From the NCBI GenBank assembly GCA_003116875.1, contig BCKT01000002.1, positions 1,674,001 to 1,738,000 of the forward strand: a DNA stretch of 64,000 nt. Direction: 5' to 3'. The stretch's first letter is position 1, and each line of letters opens with the position of its first letter. The notes beneath the pieces were generated by a model. The model saw only the letters and a program-made list of their open reading frames with translations. It was not told where the DNA came from and did no database searches. A program made the translations under genes and the position numbers. This DNA comes from Takashimella koratensis (lineage: Eukaryota; Basidiomycota; Tremellomycetes; Trichosporonales; Tetragoniomycetaceae). Of the stretch, positions 35,472-46,272 are shown piece after piece.

Positions 35472-36413
35472 TTATTCAGAAACACCTGAGCCAACGTCAC
35501 CTGAGCCGCCCGTAGCCATATCGTACCGCTTCCAGAAGTTGTCGTCGCCGATCAGGATGAGCGAGAACTTCCCTTGGATCTCATCGCCGGTTCTCGTCGT
35601 GTCAACTCCGCGAAGGATGACATAAGCCTTTGAGAGCTGAGAAGCTTCGTCCGTGTCGTTGGAAAACTCCTGAGTCTGAAGGTTCAGGTCGCCGGCAGCA
35701 TCGACGCTCGCGTATCCGAGTCCAATTCCCGTGTAGACCGCCGCCATGCAAGAAGTAGTCTCAGATCTGTATGGAAAGACGACGGGACGGCTTTGAAGCT
35801 TGCGCGTAGGAGGGGAAAGGAGCTCTTGCCAAGCCAAAGAGGTGGGTGTCTGGTCAAATTCGCCGCCAACCAAGCTGAGCAGCTGTCGTCCGTTGTTGTT
35901 GTCGTTGTCTCCGTCATTGGAATTGTTTTCCGCCTTGCGAAGCAACGAAAGACATAGGCGGTAGTTGTCGGCGGCGTCAGGCTGGTAGATGATGATCGAA
36001 CTAACGTGGAAATCGTCGCGATGGGCGTAGCGAGTGGACAGAAGAACGGGTTTCTCGGGACTGATGCAGATACCGTCGAAGTAAATCAACCTCCCATTGA
36101 GATTGGGAAGTGACGGCAGGTTGTTGCTTTGCCACTTCTGTCCCTCCAGTGACATCATTTTGGCTTTCGACCTCGCATAACTTTTGGTGGATGTGGGATC
36201 GAGCTCGGACGATGGCGCAACGAGTCTGCCGGAAAAGAAGGGGCCAATTTCCCAGACTTGCTTCGTTCCGTCGCGTTCCAGGCGTTTGATCACGTCTCCT
36301 CGAGAGCCAAGCATGCCGAATGAGAAAAGTGTAATCGGAGACTTGTCCGTCGCGGTGTCCATGGCTCCCTGTGAACGCCTCGACGACTCTTGAAGAGATT
36401 CAGGTGCTTGCAT
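35472..36413 (-). CDS. Family X copy 1, unknown protein, intact
   Basis: This is a single-exon gene of about 313 aa, the only clean frame of a four-copy minus-strand array (35472-41247). I do not recognise the family. Blocks shared by all copies are an N-terminal SFG-LGSRGDVIKRLE segment, VWEIGPFFSGRLV, a MSLEGQKWQ motif, an HRDDFHVSSIIIYQP block and a C-terminal IQGKFSLILIGDDNFWKRY. The pattern G-x-F-x(4)-G-x(3)-FW is the clearest signature. A run of Asn/Asp (NNSNDGDNDNNNGR) sits in the middle. There is no signal peptide or membrane helix. MDTATD, 17 codons in, could be an alternative start. Confidence 0.75.
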   Translation of the reverse strand: MQAPESLQESSRRSQGAMDTATDKSPITLFSFGMLGSRGDVIKRLERDGTKQVWEIGPFFSGRLVAPSSELDPTSTKSYARSKAKMMSLEGQKWQSNNLPSLPNLNGRLIYFDGICISPEKPVLLSTRYAHRDDFHVSSIIIYQPDAADNYRLCLSLLRKAENNSNDGDNDNNNGRQLLSLVGGEFDQTPTSLAWQELLSPPTRKLQSRPVVFPYRSETTSCMAAVYTGIGLGYASVDAAGDLNLQTQEFSNDTDEASQLSKAYVILRGVDTTRTGDEIQGKFSLILIGDDNFWKRYDMATGGSGDVGSGVSE

Positions 36414-36959
36414 GTCGACGTGGGCGGAAAAGCGAGTGTAGAGTGAGAAATGTCAATGTGGAGGAAGAGGGGGGTGGCTGGGGAACGTCAACTCCTGGGC
36501 GTCTGGTCATCTATTTCGAGGCTCGCTTGACCCATGACTAGGATCCTTTCAGTACCTGTCCCTTGACATCGACGGGGGTGTGTGATGACGTAGTGCATAG
36601 GGAGTTAGAGCAGAAGACGAGTGAGACAAAGCCAGTAGAGAACAAGATAACGAGACAACAAGACAAAGGGCGAAACAGTCATGGGATGTCCTTCTATGAG
36701 CACGGTAGTAAGTCAAGAGCTGCCAGACAACATTTGCCCACACTCCACACCTTTTTATGCCCTTCGTCTATGGCCTCTTGCAACGTCATACACTGCATGC
36801 TATATCATCGAAAGTCAAAGTACTGAGCGTATGCGCCAGAAAAAAAACACCTCCACACTGAATTCGATCGGCCGGGAGCGAAAGGAGGTTCGAAAGGCCT
36901 TGCATGGAGGTTCGCGCCAGAGTGACTCGAGCTCGCATGTACGAAAAAACATGCCTTTC
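36414..36959. other. Intergenic spacer between family X copies 1 and 2
   Basis: This spacer of about 550 bp carries the copy 1 promoter and copy 2 3' flank. I see no gene. Confidence 0.5.
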
Positions 36960-37928
36960 TCATCCAGCCCAACCTTCGTCTCCCTCACCATCAACGCTTT
37001 CGCCGTTTGAAGTCGCATAGCTGAGCCAGGGTGAGTCCCAAAAGCCTTTTCGACCCATCACGGTGACCTCGAACTCTCCTTCGCGATTGTCTTCATCCAA
37101 AGACACCTCGAGAGCTCGAAAGAGGACCTGAGCTTCCCGCCACTCTCCGCTGGTTCCTTCGGGAAGTAGAGTAAGGTTCAGTCTGCCCTCGGAATCAACC
37201 TTTGCCCACCCGGCGCCAAAACCTCGGGAGATCGACGCGAATGAGGTACACGTCGTGGTATGGTTGTTCGGGAAAGCGACGGCGGCGCGAATCTCTCTGC
37301 ACGGTCCATCGACGCTGAATGCATTCACGGCGGTCTGAGACAAACATAAGTCAGAACGGGTGAATCCCTCCCCTTGCAGTAGGAATCAGCGCTCTCGCAC
37401 TGTGCTTTGAGCCAATCGGTCTTCTTCCTCGGTATCAATGATCGAAAAGCATTCGGTGGAGCGGACAGGGTTGAATGGACCGATCACGACCGATCTGAGA
37501 CGTTGTTTGTCGATGTGGAATTTGTCGCTGGAAAAGGGGATTGGCTCATGGGGAGTAATGAAGAGTCCCTCATCGAACCACCTGAGCTCGCCGTTGAATC
37601 AGAGACTCGACGACACTGTCTCGTCTTCCCACGCCTGGGTCTCCCACTTCATGCCCTTGTAGTGTGACCCGCCTGCGATGCTTTCTGATGCTGAAATGAG
37701 TTTTCCGATAAAGTGAGTGTTGATTTCCCAACATTGATTCGTGTCACTGTGCAGTAGTTTTACAAGCTGGTTGGGCCTGTACGTCCGGAGGCGACCAAAC
37801 GAAGACAGAGTCAGGAAAGGCTGCTCGTCGATATCGACTTTGGTGATCGACTGTAGCGGATTTGTGGGGCTCTGGGGATGGTCGTTGGAGGTATTCAACG
37901 TTTTCTCAATGGCGTTGGAGTCTGGCAT
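36960..37928 (-). pseudogene. Family X copy 2 with in-frame TGA
   Basis: From 37928, MPDSNAIEKTLNTSNDHP... leads through FLTLSSFGRLR, CWEINTHFIGKLI and MKWETQAW to a TGA at 37599-37601. The same frame continues with FNGELRWFDEGLFITP, aligned one-for-one with NGRLIYFDGICISP of copy 1, so the stop looks acquired. A normal intron then follows (donor after CACA, about 37395-37335), and the tail has GEFEVTVMGRKGFWDS. A 51-nt GTGGGA...CTCAG segment spanning the stop could be spliced in frame, so the gene may not be dead. Confidence 0.65.
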
Positions 37929-38517
37929 GTCGTCTTGAGCGGCAAAATTGAGCGGTGGATCAGAGCTGAAGTGGTGAGCGGAGAAAAATGGGAGGAGGGA
38001 AAGTAATGTACGTACTGTAACGTACACTGCTGGGTGCTGAATTATGTATGACTTTGCTCGCTCCACCCATGCCGATGATCCTTTCAGGACCTCTCTCTTG
38101 ACTTTCAGAGAGTCGAACGGCGACTTGTTGACATGCGTTTGTCAGCATGAGGGGGCGAAAATGGATGAGCAAGCGTGAGACTCTAAGGCAGGAGGAAATC
38201 CTCTTTGAGAGTGGCTCTCCTTTCCAGCCCTTTGTCTCGTTAGTCTGAGTAGGCTCTTAGAAGACAATTTGGCGAGCGTCGAGAGCCGGAGAAAGTATAG
38301 GGAGATTGGCGATTGTCACAAGCGCGGCGACACCGGGTGGACGAGTCAGGTTCGTCCGCAACGTGTATGCATTCAAAACGAAACTATTCTTTTCAAAATC
38401 GCATACTGCACCAGTTCGTCATCCTCTCCAAGCCTGGCCTCATCTGATGGTCGTTGATGCGGAAATGAAATTCTGCTGTAGACCCAAATGGTCACATGGT
38501 GCCGTAGGCCCGTCGAA
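37929..38517. other. Spacer between family X copies 2 and 3
   Basis: This is about 590 bp of upstream sequence for copy 2 and 3' flank of copy 3. No gene is supported. Confidence 0.5.
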
Positions 38518-39349
38518 TTACCCTGCATATGCCTTCCAGAAAGCCTCTGAGCCACCGATGATGACTCGAAACTCTCCATCAAAGGTCATCCCGTCTGGTT
38601 TGATCGTGGTAGCAAAGAAGTCTACGTTCGCAATGTGGTCCTCTGGGACGCTCGCGGCGATGCTGCGTTTACTTATCCAAAGCCTGAGCGTGTTGGGAGC
38701 TGTAATTTCAGCAAAAGCTGTTCCCTACCCTGTGTATAAAGTTGCTTGGTAGGTGCCAACAGCTTCTCCTCGACCGTCTTCAAGTCTCACCGAGGCGGTA
38801 ACAGGATGCTGCTCTTTGAAAGAGAGCGATCGTATTTTATCGCGTAGGTCTTTATGTACTTTAAACTCGTTGTCGTTCATTGGCAACGGACCACCACCTA
38901 TGCGAGCAGCAATAACATGGCCATTTTCTGTTTGAATGGCCTCAGTCGCATCAGACTGTGGCTGAAGAGTCGATGAGCAGACCAGCTTGTCGGTGTTGTG
39001 CCAGTCAGGGTGGATTTTCAAACTGGTAATGTTTCCGTACGTTTCTCCCCAGTACCGGTATGGCATACCGGAAGGCGCTCCTGTGGGCAACAAAGTTAGG
39101 GCCCCAGGCGCAAAAGTGACTTCCCCTTCTAGGAATGGGAAACTTGCTCGGGTCACTGCATTTCCATTCTTGACGCTCTAGACGCATTGACATGTAAGGC
39201 GTGGGCTTCCCATCTTCTGAGTTGAGAACCAGCTTGCCGGTTAAGGAAACGGGGATGTTCCAAAGATGGCGCGGGGTTTTGACCGCCTTGGATAAGCTGC
39301 GAGGCTGTACTACACCTAGAGACAATAGCTCCAAGTCCTGGGATGTCAT
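38518..39349 (-). pseudogene. Family X copy 3, frameshift plus nonsense
   Basis: The first part from 39349 (MTSQDLELLSLGVVQP...) reads LWNIPVSLTGKLV and EWKCSDPSKFP. Homology then moves to another frame (FLEGEVTFAPGALTLLPTGA), a one-base-type shift at about 39128-39145. In that frame an in-frame TAG at 38725-38727 interrupts the alignment where copy 4 has a serine (TGSGFA). Homology resumes (EITAPNTLRLWIS, FDGEFRVIIGGSEAFWKAY) to a TAA at 38518. Two independent lesions make this the strongest pseudogene of the array; no plausible intron removes both. Confidence 0.8.
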
Positions 39350-40223
39350 TGAGGTATATGACGGCAGGTGTTATTTGGATGGAAATAGCCAGGGAATGTA
39401 ACTGAGCAAAGTCAAGCTCGAAAACTCAACCGTACAATATATGTATTGTGCAGTTGCAAAAAACTTCAACCCCGCAGGCCTAGACTACGACAGAGCGAGA
39501 CTATTGTCTCCCTTCACCGAGATCCTCGGCTGCGGAGTCCAAATGTCAAGGGGTGGACCAAGTCGACTAAAAATAGCGCGGCGGCAACATTCTTCACTTC
39601 CTTCAGACAATTCGGAGTCAGATAGCTCCTTAGATCGGCAGCAAATTCTCGGTGACAAAACAGTCGGCAGTGAACATGAAGGAAAAAGGAGAGACCTCGC
39701 CTAGGCTTGCTATGGACAGCTATTCACGTCGGCTGCCTAGACTTACCCTTCGGTGGCAGATGATCTTTCCGTCGGCCGAATTCGTTTTTCAATCCAAGAC
39801 GAGCACGGAGTGATATCATACCCTGCAAGATAGCAGGATCGGCGATTGAAGCTCGAAAACTCCTTCTCAGTCTCAGTGGCGTTCAGCTTCTCTTTTCGAC
39901 TTTGCCTATGGCTGAGTACGGAAGGCGTATGCCTAAGGAGTAACAGTATTGCGTGCGCTTGTGACCCGTTAGTCAGGGAAGGTCAGCAGACCGCATCGCT
40001 TTTCCAAATCCTGGACGGCCATGGGTGACGCTACTCTCAAAGTCGTTTTGCCCTCAGTCTCAGAACACATCCAATGGCTGAGCAAAAGCACTGAGTGTAG
40101 GTTGAATTTGACGATCATTCATCCCATGCAAGATCTCACCTGTGTTGCCAGGAAATCACCCAAAGGGTTTGTTCGAGACCCTCCTGCCACGTATTTGAAA
40201 TCTCGTAGAAATGCTACCACCCT
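39350..40223. other. Spacer between family X copies 3 and 4
   Basis: This is about 870 bp without recognisable coding content. Several short open frames exist on the plus strand but none resembles families X, Y or Z. Confidence 0.5.
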
Positions 40224-41247
40224 TCAAACGCTCCCAGAAACATCCGACTCGTTGGCGGTATCACCCATCAGTTGACGTAGAACGCTTTCGCTGCCACTGA
40301 GAGTGACGCGAAACCTTCCCGTGAACTCCGTGTCGTTGCGAGTGACCTCCTCGGCGTAGAATGAAATGCCGACACGATCGGTCTCGAGAATGCTTTCGAG
40401 CTGCCGATCATTGGGATGCCAGAGCTTGAGCTTGTTGGCAGCGATGATTTGACCGACGGCAAAGCCGGAGCCGGTGAACATGGTAGCTCGATGAGTACTT
40501 TGGCCCCCGAGGCTCGGAAGCGAGACAAAAACAAGGGCTTGACCGCATTCCTGGTACGAGATGTCGCTCATGCTCCCCAGGAGCGTTTGATGAGTCGGGA
40601 AGCCTCTCGTAGGAACGATCCCAGTCAAGCACCTGGAATGAATGATCCCATTCTCGTCGCTTGTCTTTGCTTTGCCGGAGGGAGGATCAGGTCGATTGGG
40701 ATTCTGGGTGGCTTTCGTGGTCGAGGTTTCGGGAGAATCAAAGTCTCTGTCGACGTTCGTCCGCGCTGTATCTGTGGAATGCTGTACCTCCCCTGTCTCG
40801 GCAAGCGGGGTGTTGAGAGGGTCGGGTTCCTTGAGAACAGCACAGCAGACGAGGTGGCCACGGGGCCACGCCGGCGGGCCACGCCGGCTGAAACAACTGC
40901 AATCTGCTGATAAGTCCGTAGTCGTTCTTGTTGTAGTGTATGTACCTCATGTCGGACGGGGATGCAGTGGGGGAAAAAGTCATCCCTTCTGCGGCCCATG
41001 TGAAGCACCCCTCGGAAAAGGTAGGTGGAATTTCGGCCGGATCGTCGCAGTTCCACGCCGGCTTGGTGAATTCCATGGTCATCGCGGGGGCGAGCGGAGC
41101 GTTCTCTTTCGTTGGGCGCAGGGTGGCGGAGAGCGTGTATGGGATGTCCCATAACGAGATCGGTTCGTCGAGCTGCCTGAAAAGTTGGTCTTCTGTCAGA
41201 CCACCCAACCTGCCCAAGTCAGCGGCGAGAATCGAGGGCTCTGACAT
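40224..41247 (-). pseudogene. Family X copy 4 with 13-bp duplication frameshift
   Basis: From 41247 (MSEPSILAADLGRLGGL...) the frame has LWDIPYTLSATLR, AWNCDDPAEIP and YGLISRLQLFQPAW, then loses homology. A perfect tandem duplication of 13 bp (40863-40875 and 40876-40888) shifts the frame. Downstream, the shifted frame resumes with LVCCAVLKEPDPLN, ATMFTGSGFAVGQ and FTGRFRVTLSGSE, ending at 40224. A 58-nt GTACAT...TTTCAG segment (40888-40945) could restore the frame by splicing but would remove a conserved block. The FW of the C-terminal signature is absent here. Confidence 0.7.
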
Positions 41248-42072
41248 GGTGTTTTGAATGTGTCAGGGTCGATTAGGTCTTGAAGGAGGTAGGAAAGTTG
41301 AGTTTGGGGCGTGCGCTAAAATAGGGAGAGGATATTTCACTCTGTCCTCCCAGAAGGACTTTATCCTTTCTCTGTCTCTACTACTACTCACGGCGTCCTC
41401 CTCGGCGCAAAGGAAAAAGGAAAGAACCAAGTCTGCGAGCACGGCTCTTCGTTCACCGTATTCTCGCACCCTTCCTTTACAGCTCTACCTCTGCTTGGGC
41501 ATAGTCGAAGAGTTTTCTGGGCAGCTGACTAAACACCCTTTCAGACGATTGGCGCCTGCACCAAGGACGTCGAGACGGTCGACAGGCATGGTTCGGCCGA
41601 GAGCCGGTGCCACTTTTGCCGTGAGTTTTGTTTCCGCACTTACATTTCTCAAACCGCCACCGTGAATAACCGTGTTTCACATTCACCACCGCGACTTTGC
41701 ACTTGCACCATCCCCCACCACCACTACCCACCACCCTCCCCTACCTCTGTGCATTCGCGACACAGCCTGACAGGAGGACTTCGACCTACTCTGTCGGGCT
41801 GGACAAGGTTAAACACGTACAGCATTCGGCGACTCAACGCGGTGTGCTCTGTGGTCTCAGGATAGAAAGCAAGGAAAAAAAAACAAGTCGCGTTTCAACG
41901 TTCCCGCAGCGAAAGGCGGGCCCTGTGCACAGCTTGCTCAACGACCAACTACGACAAGTCTCACCGCCCTTTGCCCCAACATTCCCATATAATCACCACA
42001 CCTCACATCGTCCCATCTACTAGAGGGCTCAAGGCAGAGCGCATCCACTCTCTCTCCTCCTCAACTCTCACC
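41248..42072. other. Divergent intergenic region
   Basis: This is about 825 bp between family X copy 4 and the aspartic protease gene. A plus-strand open frame at 41258-41665 has no protein-like features and is not called. The protease side has a C-rich leader. Confidence 0.5.
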
Positions 42073-44367
42073 ATGCTCGCCCATTCCCCACTGCTCATAC
42101 TCCTCACGTTCCTGCCCATCTCTTTCGCGCTCGTCTCCCTCCCTCCTCCGCCCGCCCGCCATCTCACTCAACCACGCAGCTCCATCACACGGCCTCACCA
42201 TGCGGCGCGAGGATCCGAGCTTCGTGATTTACACACCTCTTGGGTTCCACGGAAGAGGCGCACGGCGAAAGGGCGAGGGAGCGTACAGGTCGGCGGTGTC
42301 GACCTTGCGCTGCACGGGAGGACGACAAGTGGTTTACGAAAGAGGATAAACGGTACGATGGTGCCTCTAGGCGACACTCTGGAGTAGGTACAAATCACTT
42401 TGATACCAACGATCTGCTCTGATTCTCGCAGCACTTTTGTCGTACCCGTTTCTATCGGTAACCCAGGTGTCACCTACCCTCTTCAACTCGACATCGCGTC
42501 CTCCGACCTGCTCCTTGCGTCGACGCTGTGCGGTTCCGCATGTCCAGCTTCAGGAGGGACAACGGTGAATCCGTATTACGACGTCTCGCGCGGGAGTTCG
42601 TCGTTTCACACGGTCAACAGTAACGGTACCCGCTGGGCGGCGTCTTTTGGAGACGGAACGGTAGCATCGGGTTTCTTGGCGTTAGAGAATGTGACGTTGG
42701 GCACTGCAAACGTCCCTCAGCAGGTCTTTGGTGAGCTTGCGCTTTCGTCTTCGAGCTGACAATCAGGGATGATGAACGCAACCAACCTCACATTGTCGCA
42801 GCAGCAAGTCTCAGGGATTCTAGGACTCGGTTTCCCACGACTCTCCATCCTGTCCCGAGCGTTATTACCCGCCAACTCCACAACTACCACCAGCTCGTCC
42901 TCTAGCAGTGCGAGCGCCTCCTCAGCCCCAACATACTTCCCCCCTCTCCTTGAATCGCTGGTAACGACTCCACGAATACCCTATCCCGTCTTCGCCCTCG
43001 CTCTCTCCCCCCCTCCAGCAAACACCACCGCGACAGCGACCACGTCATCTTCTGCGGCATCTGCTTCGGCGACGCGATACTCAACTCGAATTGGGTCGTT
43101 GACCCTCGGTGGTGTATCGAGCCTGTACGTGGGGAACGCGACGGGCTGGGGCGTTGGGGATATCGAGTGGTGGGATGTAGTACCGTTTGGACCGGCACTG
43201 GTGGCGAACAGCTCGACGGCATCACCAACAGGATCGGCGTCCAGCGCGTCGTCTGGAAATGCTTCTCCAACAATGGCCGACGTCGTCTCCGGTTCCTCGG
43301 TCTCTGGCTCCGCGTCGGTCTTTTCGTCCTCGTCTGCTTCCGCCTCGGCCTCGAGTTCCCTTGCCGGTTCCCGACGCGACTTCCCAGCTTCCGTCGCTCA
43401 GCTTGACAGCGAAGAGTACCTTTACTGGGCACTGGAGCTCGCCAACGTGTCGATGAACGGGACGGACGTGGGGTTGACTTCGTCGTACGCCTCAATTGGC
43501 CTGCCGTCCGTCGCGCTGCTCGATATTGGCAACAACGGGATTTACGGACCGCAACAGGATGTTGAGCGGTTGTTCTCGCTCGTGACAGATGCGCGCGAGG
43601 TATCGACTGGCCAGTGGGCTGTCCCGTGCAACGCGGACATGAACATGGGCTTCTCCTTTGGGTGGGTTTGGTAATAGAGTGATTGCAAATGTGTAGTTGC
43701 TGACTCGAGCAGAGGTCGATACGTTCAGCTGCAGCCGTCTGACTGGATGTACGCAGCCGTGGCCGGGACTTCGTTCTGCCTTGCATGGCCTGTAGCTGTT
43801 GAAGACCCCGGGACAGGTATTGACTGGACCCTTGGTACACCATTCCTCAAAAACGTCTACAGCGTGTATAGGTAGGCCATGACTTCCATATCCTGGCTGA
43901 CAGACAGCTACGGCATCAATGGCGTTCAGGCCCCTCTCGTGGGCTTCCTCCCCATCACCGCTATGTCCAACACAACCAATACGTCCAGCTTATACAATCC
44001 GACACCCACTCATGTCGTCCCGGCATCGCTCACCGCTACTGTGGGCACGACACTGCCCAACGCACTCCTCCCTGACCCGACCTTCGCGACACCGAGCTAC
44101 GGATTCTCGAGTCGGCCGGCACTCGGCGCGCTCCAGCTCGAGGGTTTGGCCAACGCGTCTGCCTACTCGATCTCGGGCGTACCCATCATCTCCACCCCCA
44201 CGTCGATGCCGTACAACCTGTCCGGATCCAGTGACGTCTCGAGCAAGAGCACTGGATCCAACACGGCGAACACCAGTGATGCCTCTCCATTTCTCACACG
44301 CGTTCCTTCCCTCTTCTCCCTTGCCTTCACGTTCATGTTCATGTCCATCCCATTCCTCATTGCATGA
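42073..44367 (+). CDS. Pepsin-like (A1) aspartic protease, divergent, GPI-type C-terminus
   Basis: This is an extracellular pepsin-family protein. From 42073 there is a signal peptide (MLAHSPLLILLTFLPISFAL), then an Arg-rich propeptide (WVPRKRRTAKG). An intron with a GTAGGT donor leads to TFVVPVSIGNPGVTYPLQLD. Catalytic motif 1 reads LDIASSDLLLAS in place of DTGSSD. The flap SFGDGTVASGFLALENVTLG and GILGLGFPRLS are normal. Motif 2 reads ALLDIGNNGIYGP in place of DTGT. A long Ser/Ala/Thr-rich insert interrupts the C lobe. The tail ends in a hydrophobic segment (LFSLAFTFMFMSIPFLIA), as in GPI-anchored yapsins. Both Asp residues survive but both neighbouring positions are altered. Confidence 0.88.
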
Positions 44368-44589
44368 GCCTCGCGCGCTCGACGGACACTGCTCATTTAA
44401 TGTTCACTTAGTTGACTGTATTCATAGTGCTAGCATAACGTCCATGTCCCCCATAATGCATTTGCGTATCGTGTCGTGGTCGTGTCGTCTCGTGTCGTTA
44501 TTTGCAGACGTGCGTGATGGTCACCGAAGTATACCTTGTATCGAGTCAGCTTGTGCATCGCAGCGTTAGCGAGCATACACCTAACTCAC

Positions 44590-44922
44590 TTAGAGACCGA
44601 TACGGTCCGCAGCACTTTGAGCCTGTCGGTTCCTCCTCCTCTCCTCGCCCGCATTATGCGCGTCTCCACCTGTCGCTGCACTCGTGGCCGCTTGCACTGC
44701 CGTTGTCGCTGCCGTCCGCGCGTCGAGAGCTGGCTGAAGCTGAGGCTGGGGCTGTGCCGCTGCGCCCGTCGCGTTGGAAGTTGACGTGGAAGAAGTCGAC
44801 GCTCCCCCAGCCGCAGTCGCGCTCGCAGTCTGGCGTTCGGCCTTGCGACGGTCCAGCTCAGCCTGGAGGAGTTTGATATCAGACGTGCGGAGGGAGATGG
44901 CCGTGGGGTTTGACCTGATCAT
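44590..44922 (-). CDS. Possible APC/C subunit Cdc26
   Basis: This is a short single-exon protein of about 110 aa. The N-terminus MIRSNPTAISLRTSDIKLL followed by QAELDRRKAERQ fits the Cdc26/Apc12 signature, a short N-terminal motif that caps Cdc16/Apc6 in the anaphase-promoting complex. The rest is Ala/Ser/Thr/Gln-rich and ends AADRIGL. The motif is short, so identification is moderate. An upstream in-frame Met at 44994 adds a hydrophobic and His-rich leader; I prefer the Met at 44922 because the signature begins there. Confidence 0.6.
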   Translation of the reverse strand: MIRSNPTAISLRTSDIKLLQAELDRRKAERQTASATAAGGASTSSTSTSNATGAAAQPQPQLQPALDARTAATTAVQAATSAATGGDAHNAGEERRRNRQAQSAADRIGL

Positions 44923-45144
44923 ATGTGGATGATGGTGGTGGTGGTGGATGAGGAGGAAAAGCGCGACGACTAGACGACGCTCTGTTGGCCCCAAAAGGCT
45001 GTACCCGTGCCTGTATATAAAGCCCAGCCAGATGAACCACCCAGCAAGTCATGTCTTCCTGCTTCCTCCTCCCCCTCATCCTTCACTCCATCCTCACCAA
45101 CTCCCCACCTCACCCAACCCTCACCCCGCCTGCGATCAGATACC

Positions 45145-45989
45145 ATGGAGGTCCTCGGAAAAGTTACCGATGCGCTCAAGAACTTTCGCGTGAGTTGGTC
45201 ACTTCGCGTTCCACGTTGCGTTGGAGACGGTCCCTTGTCCCTTGGTCACTCTGTGTTCATGTTGCTTCTAGTTTCACATCAGCTGACTCGCGTAGGAGAC
45301 GCGATTGTCTACGCTCAAGCCGCCCCAGGAGTTTGTAAGTATCTTATCGAGCTGCAGCTACATGGCGCAATACAAAGCTAGTCGCGCCGGCTGACCGCCT
45401 TGCAGTTCAACCACCGTCAGATCTCTCGCCCTCGAGACTTCAACGAAGCGACCTCGGTAAGTCCTCCCCTCCTTCTTATTCTAGCTCCGACATCTACTTA
45501 CCTCTCTCAGCGTATCACCTACAACACGCGACACTTCTCGGGCAACTACCTGATCGTCATCATCGTTCTTGCCATCTACGCCATGTAAGTCTTCATCATC
45601 CTCGAGCCCTCGCTGACAGCTAGCATCACCAACCCGCTGCTCTTGATTGCGCTGGGTATCCTCGCTGGTGGATTCGCTGCCATCAACCGTTTCGGTATGT
45701 CTCATCTACCTTTACTGTGACTGACTCGCAGCTACCGAGGACTTGCACATTGGTTCGCTCGTCATCACGCAGAAACAGTTTTACATCGCCCTCTTCGTGA
45801 TCGGTAAGTCTAACCGCAAGAATGATTAGCGCAGGACTGATTCCCCCAGGTCTGCCGTTGCTCTACATTGCCTCTCCCGTGACTGTGTTCTTCTGGCTCG
45901 TCGGGTCCTCCTCCATCCTCATCATCGGCCACGCGGTGCTCATGGAGCCCGGCGTCGAGGCCGAGTACACCGACATCGAGACGGCATAA
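45145..45989 (+). CDS. PRA1/Yip3-family Rab-interacting membrane protein
   Basis: PRA1 proteins bind prenylated Rab GTPases at ER/Golgi membranes. Six or seven small exons join to MEVLGKVTDALKNFR, ETRLSTLKPPQEFFNHRQIS, RPRDFNEATSRITYNTRHFS, GNYLIVIIVLAIYAMITNPL, GILAGGFAAINRF and TQKQFYIALFVIGLPLLYIA, ending VEAEYTDIETA. The RP-F-N...RI-YN--FF/HFSGNY pattern and paired hydrophobic hairpins are characteristic of the family. Length is about 180 aa. Introns use GTAAGT/GTGAGT donors. Confidence 0.92.
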
Positions 45990-46272
45990 CCGGGACGCTG
46001 GCAGTAGGGATAGGGGCAGCTGAGGAGTGAGTGAGAGGTGGCTTTACTGCGCGTGACACGAGCTAGGTCATGATGGGGGAACGACTGTGAGTGCGCTCTG
46101 AGAAGTGAAGGATGCAAGTCCTTGCGGGTATGGAAGCGTAGTGATAGACGGGCTCGGGCAATCAATGAAATCAAGACCGGTCGATACGATTAATGCGTGA
46201 AAGCACTGTAGATGCATCTTTCGTGGCTACTGCTATCTGTCTGCTGCTTCACCATCTCTCATTTTCATACAC

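Noticed and set aside
41258..41665. Plus-strand open frame upstream of the protease
   Set aside because: No protein-like features; overlaps the family X copy 4 promoter.
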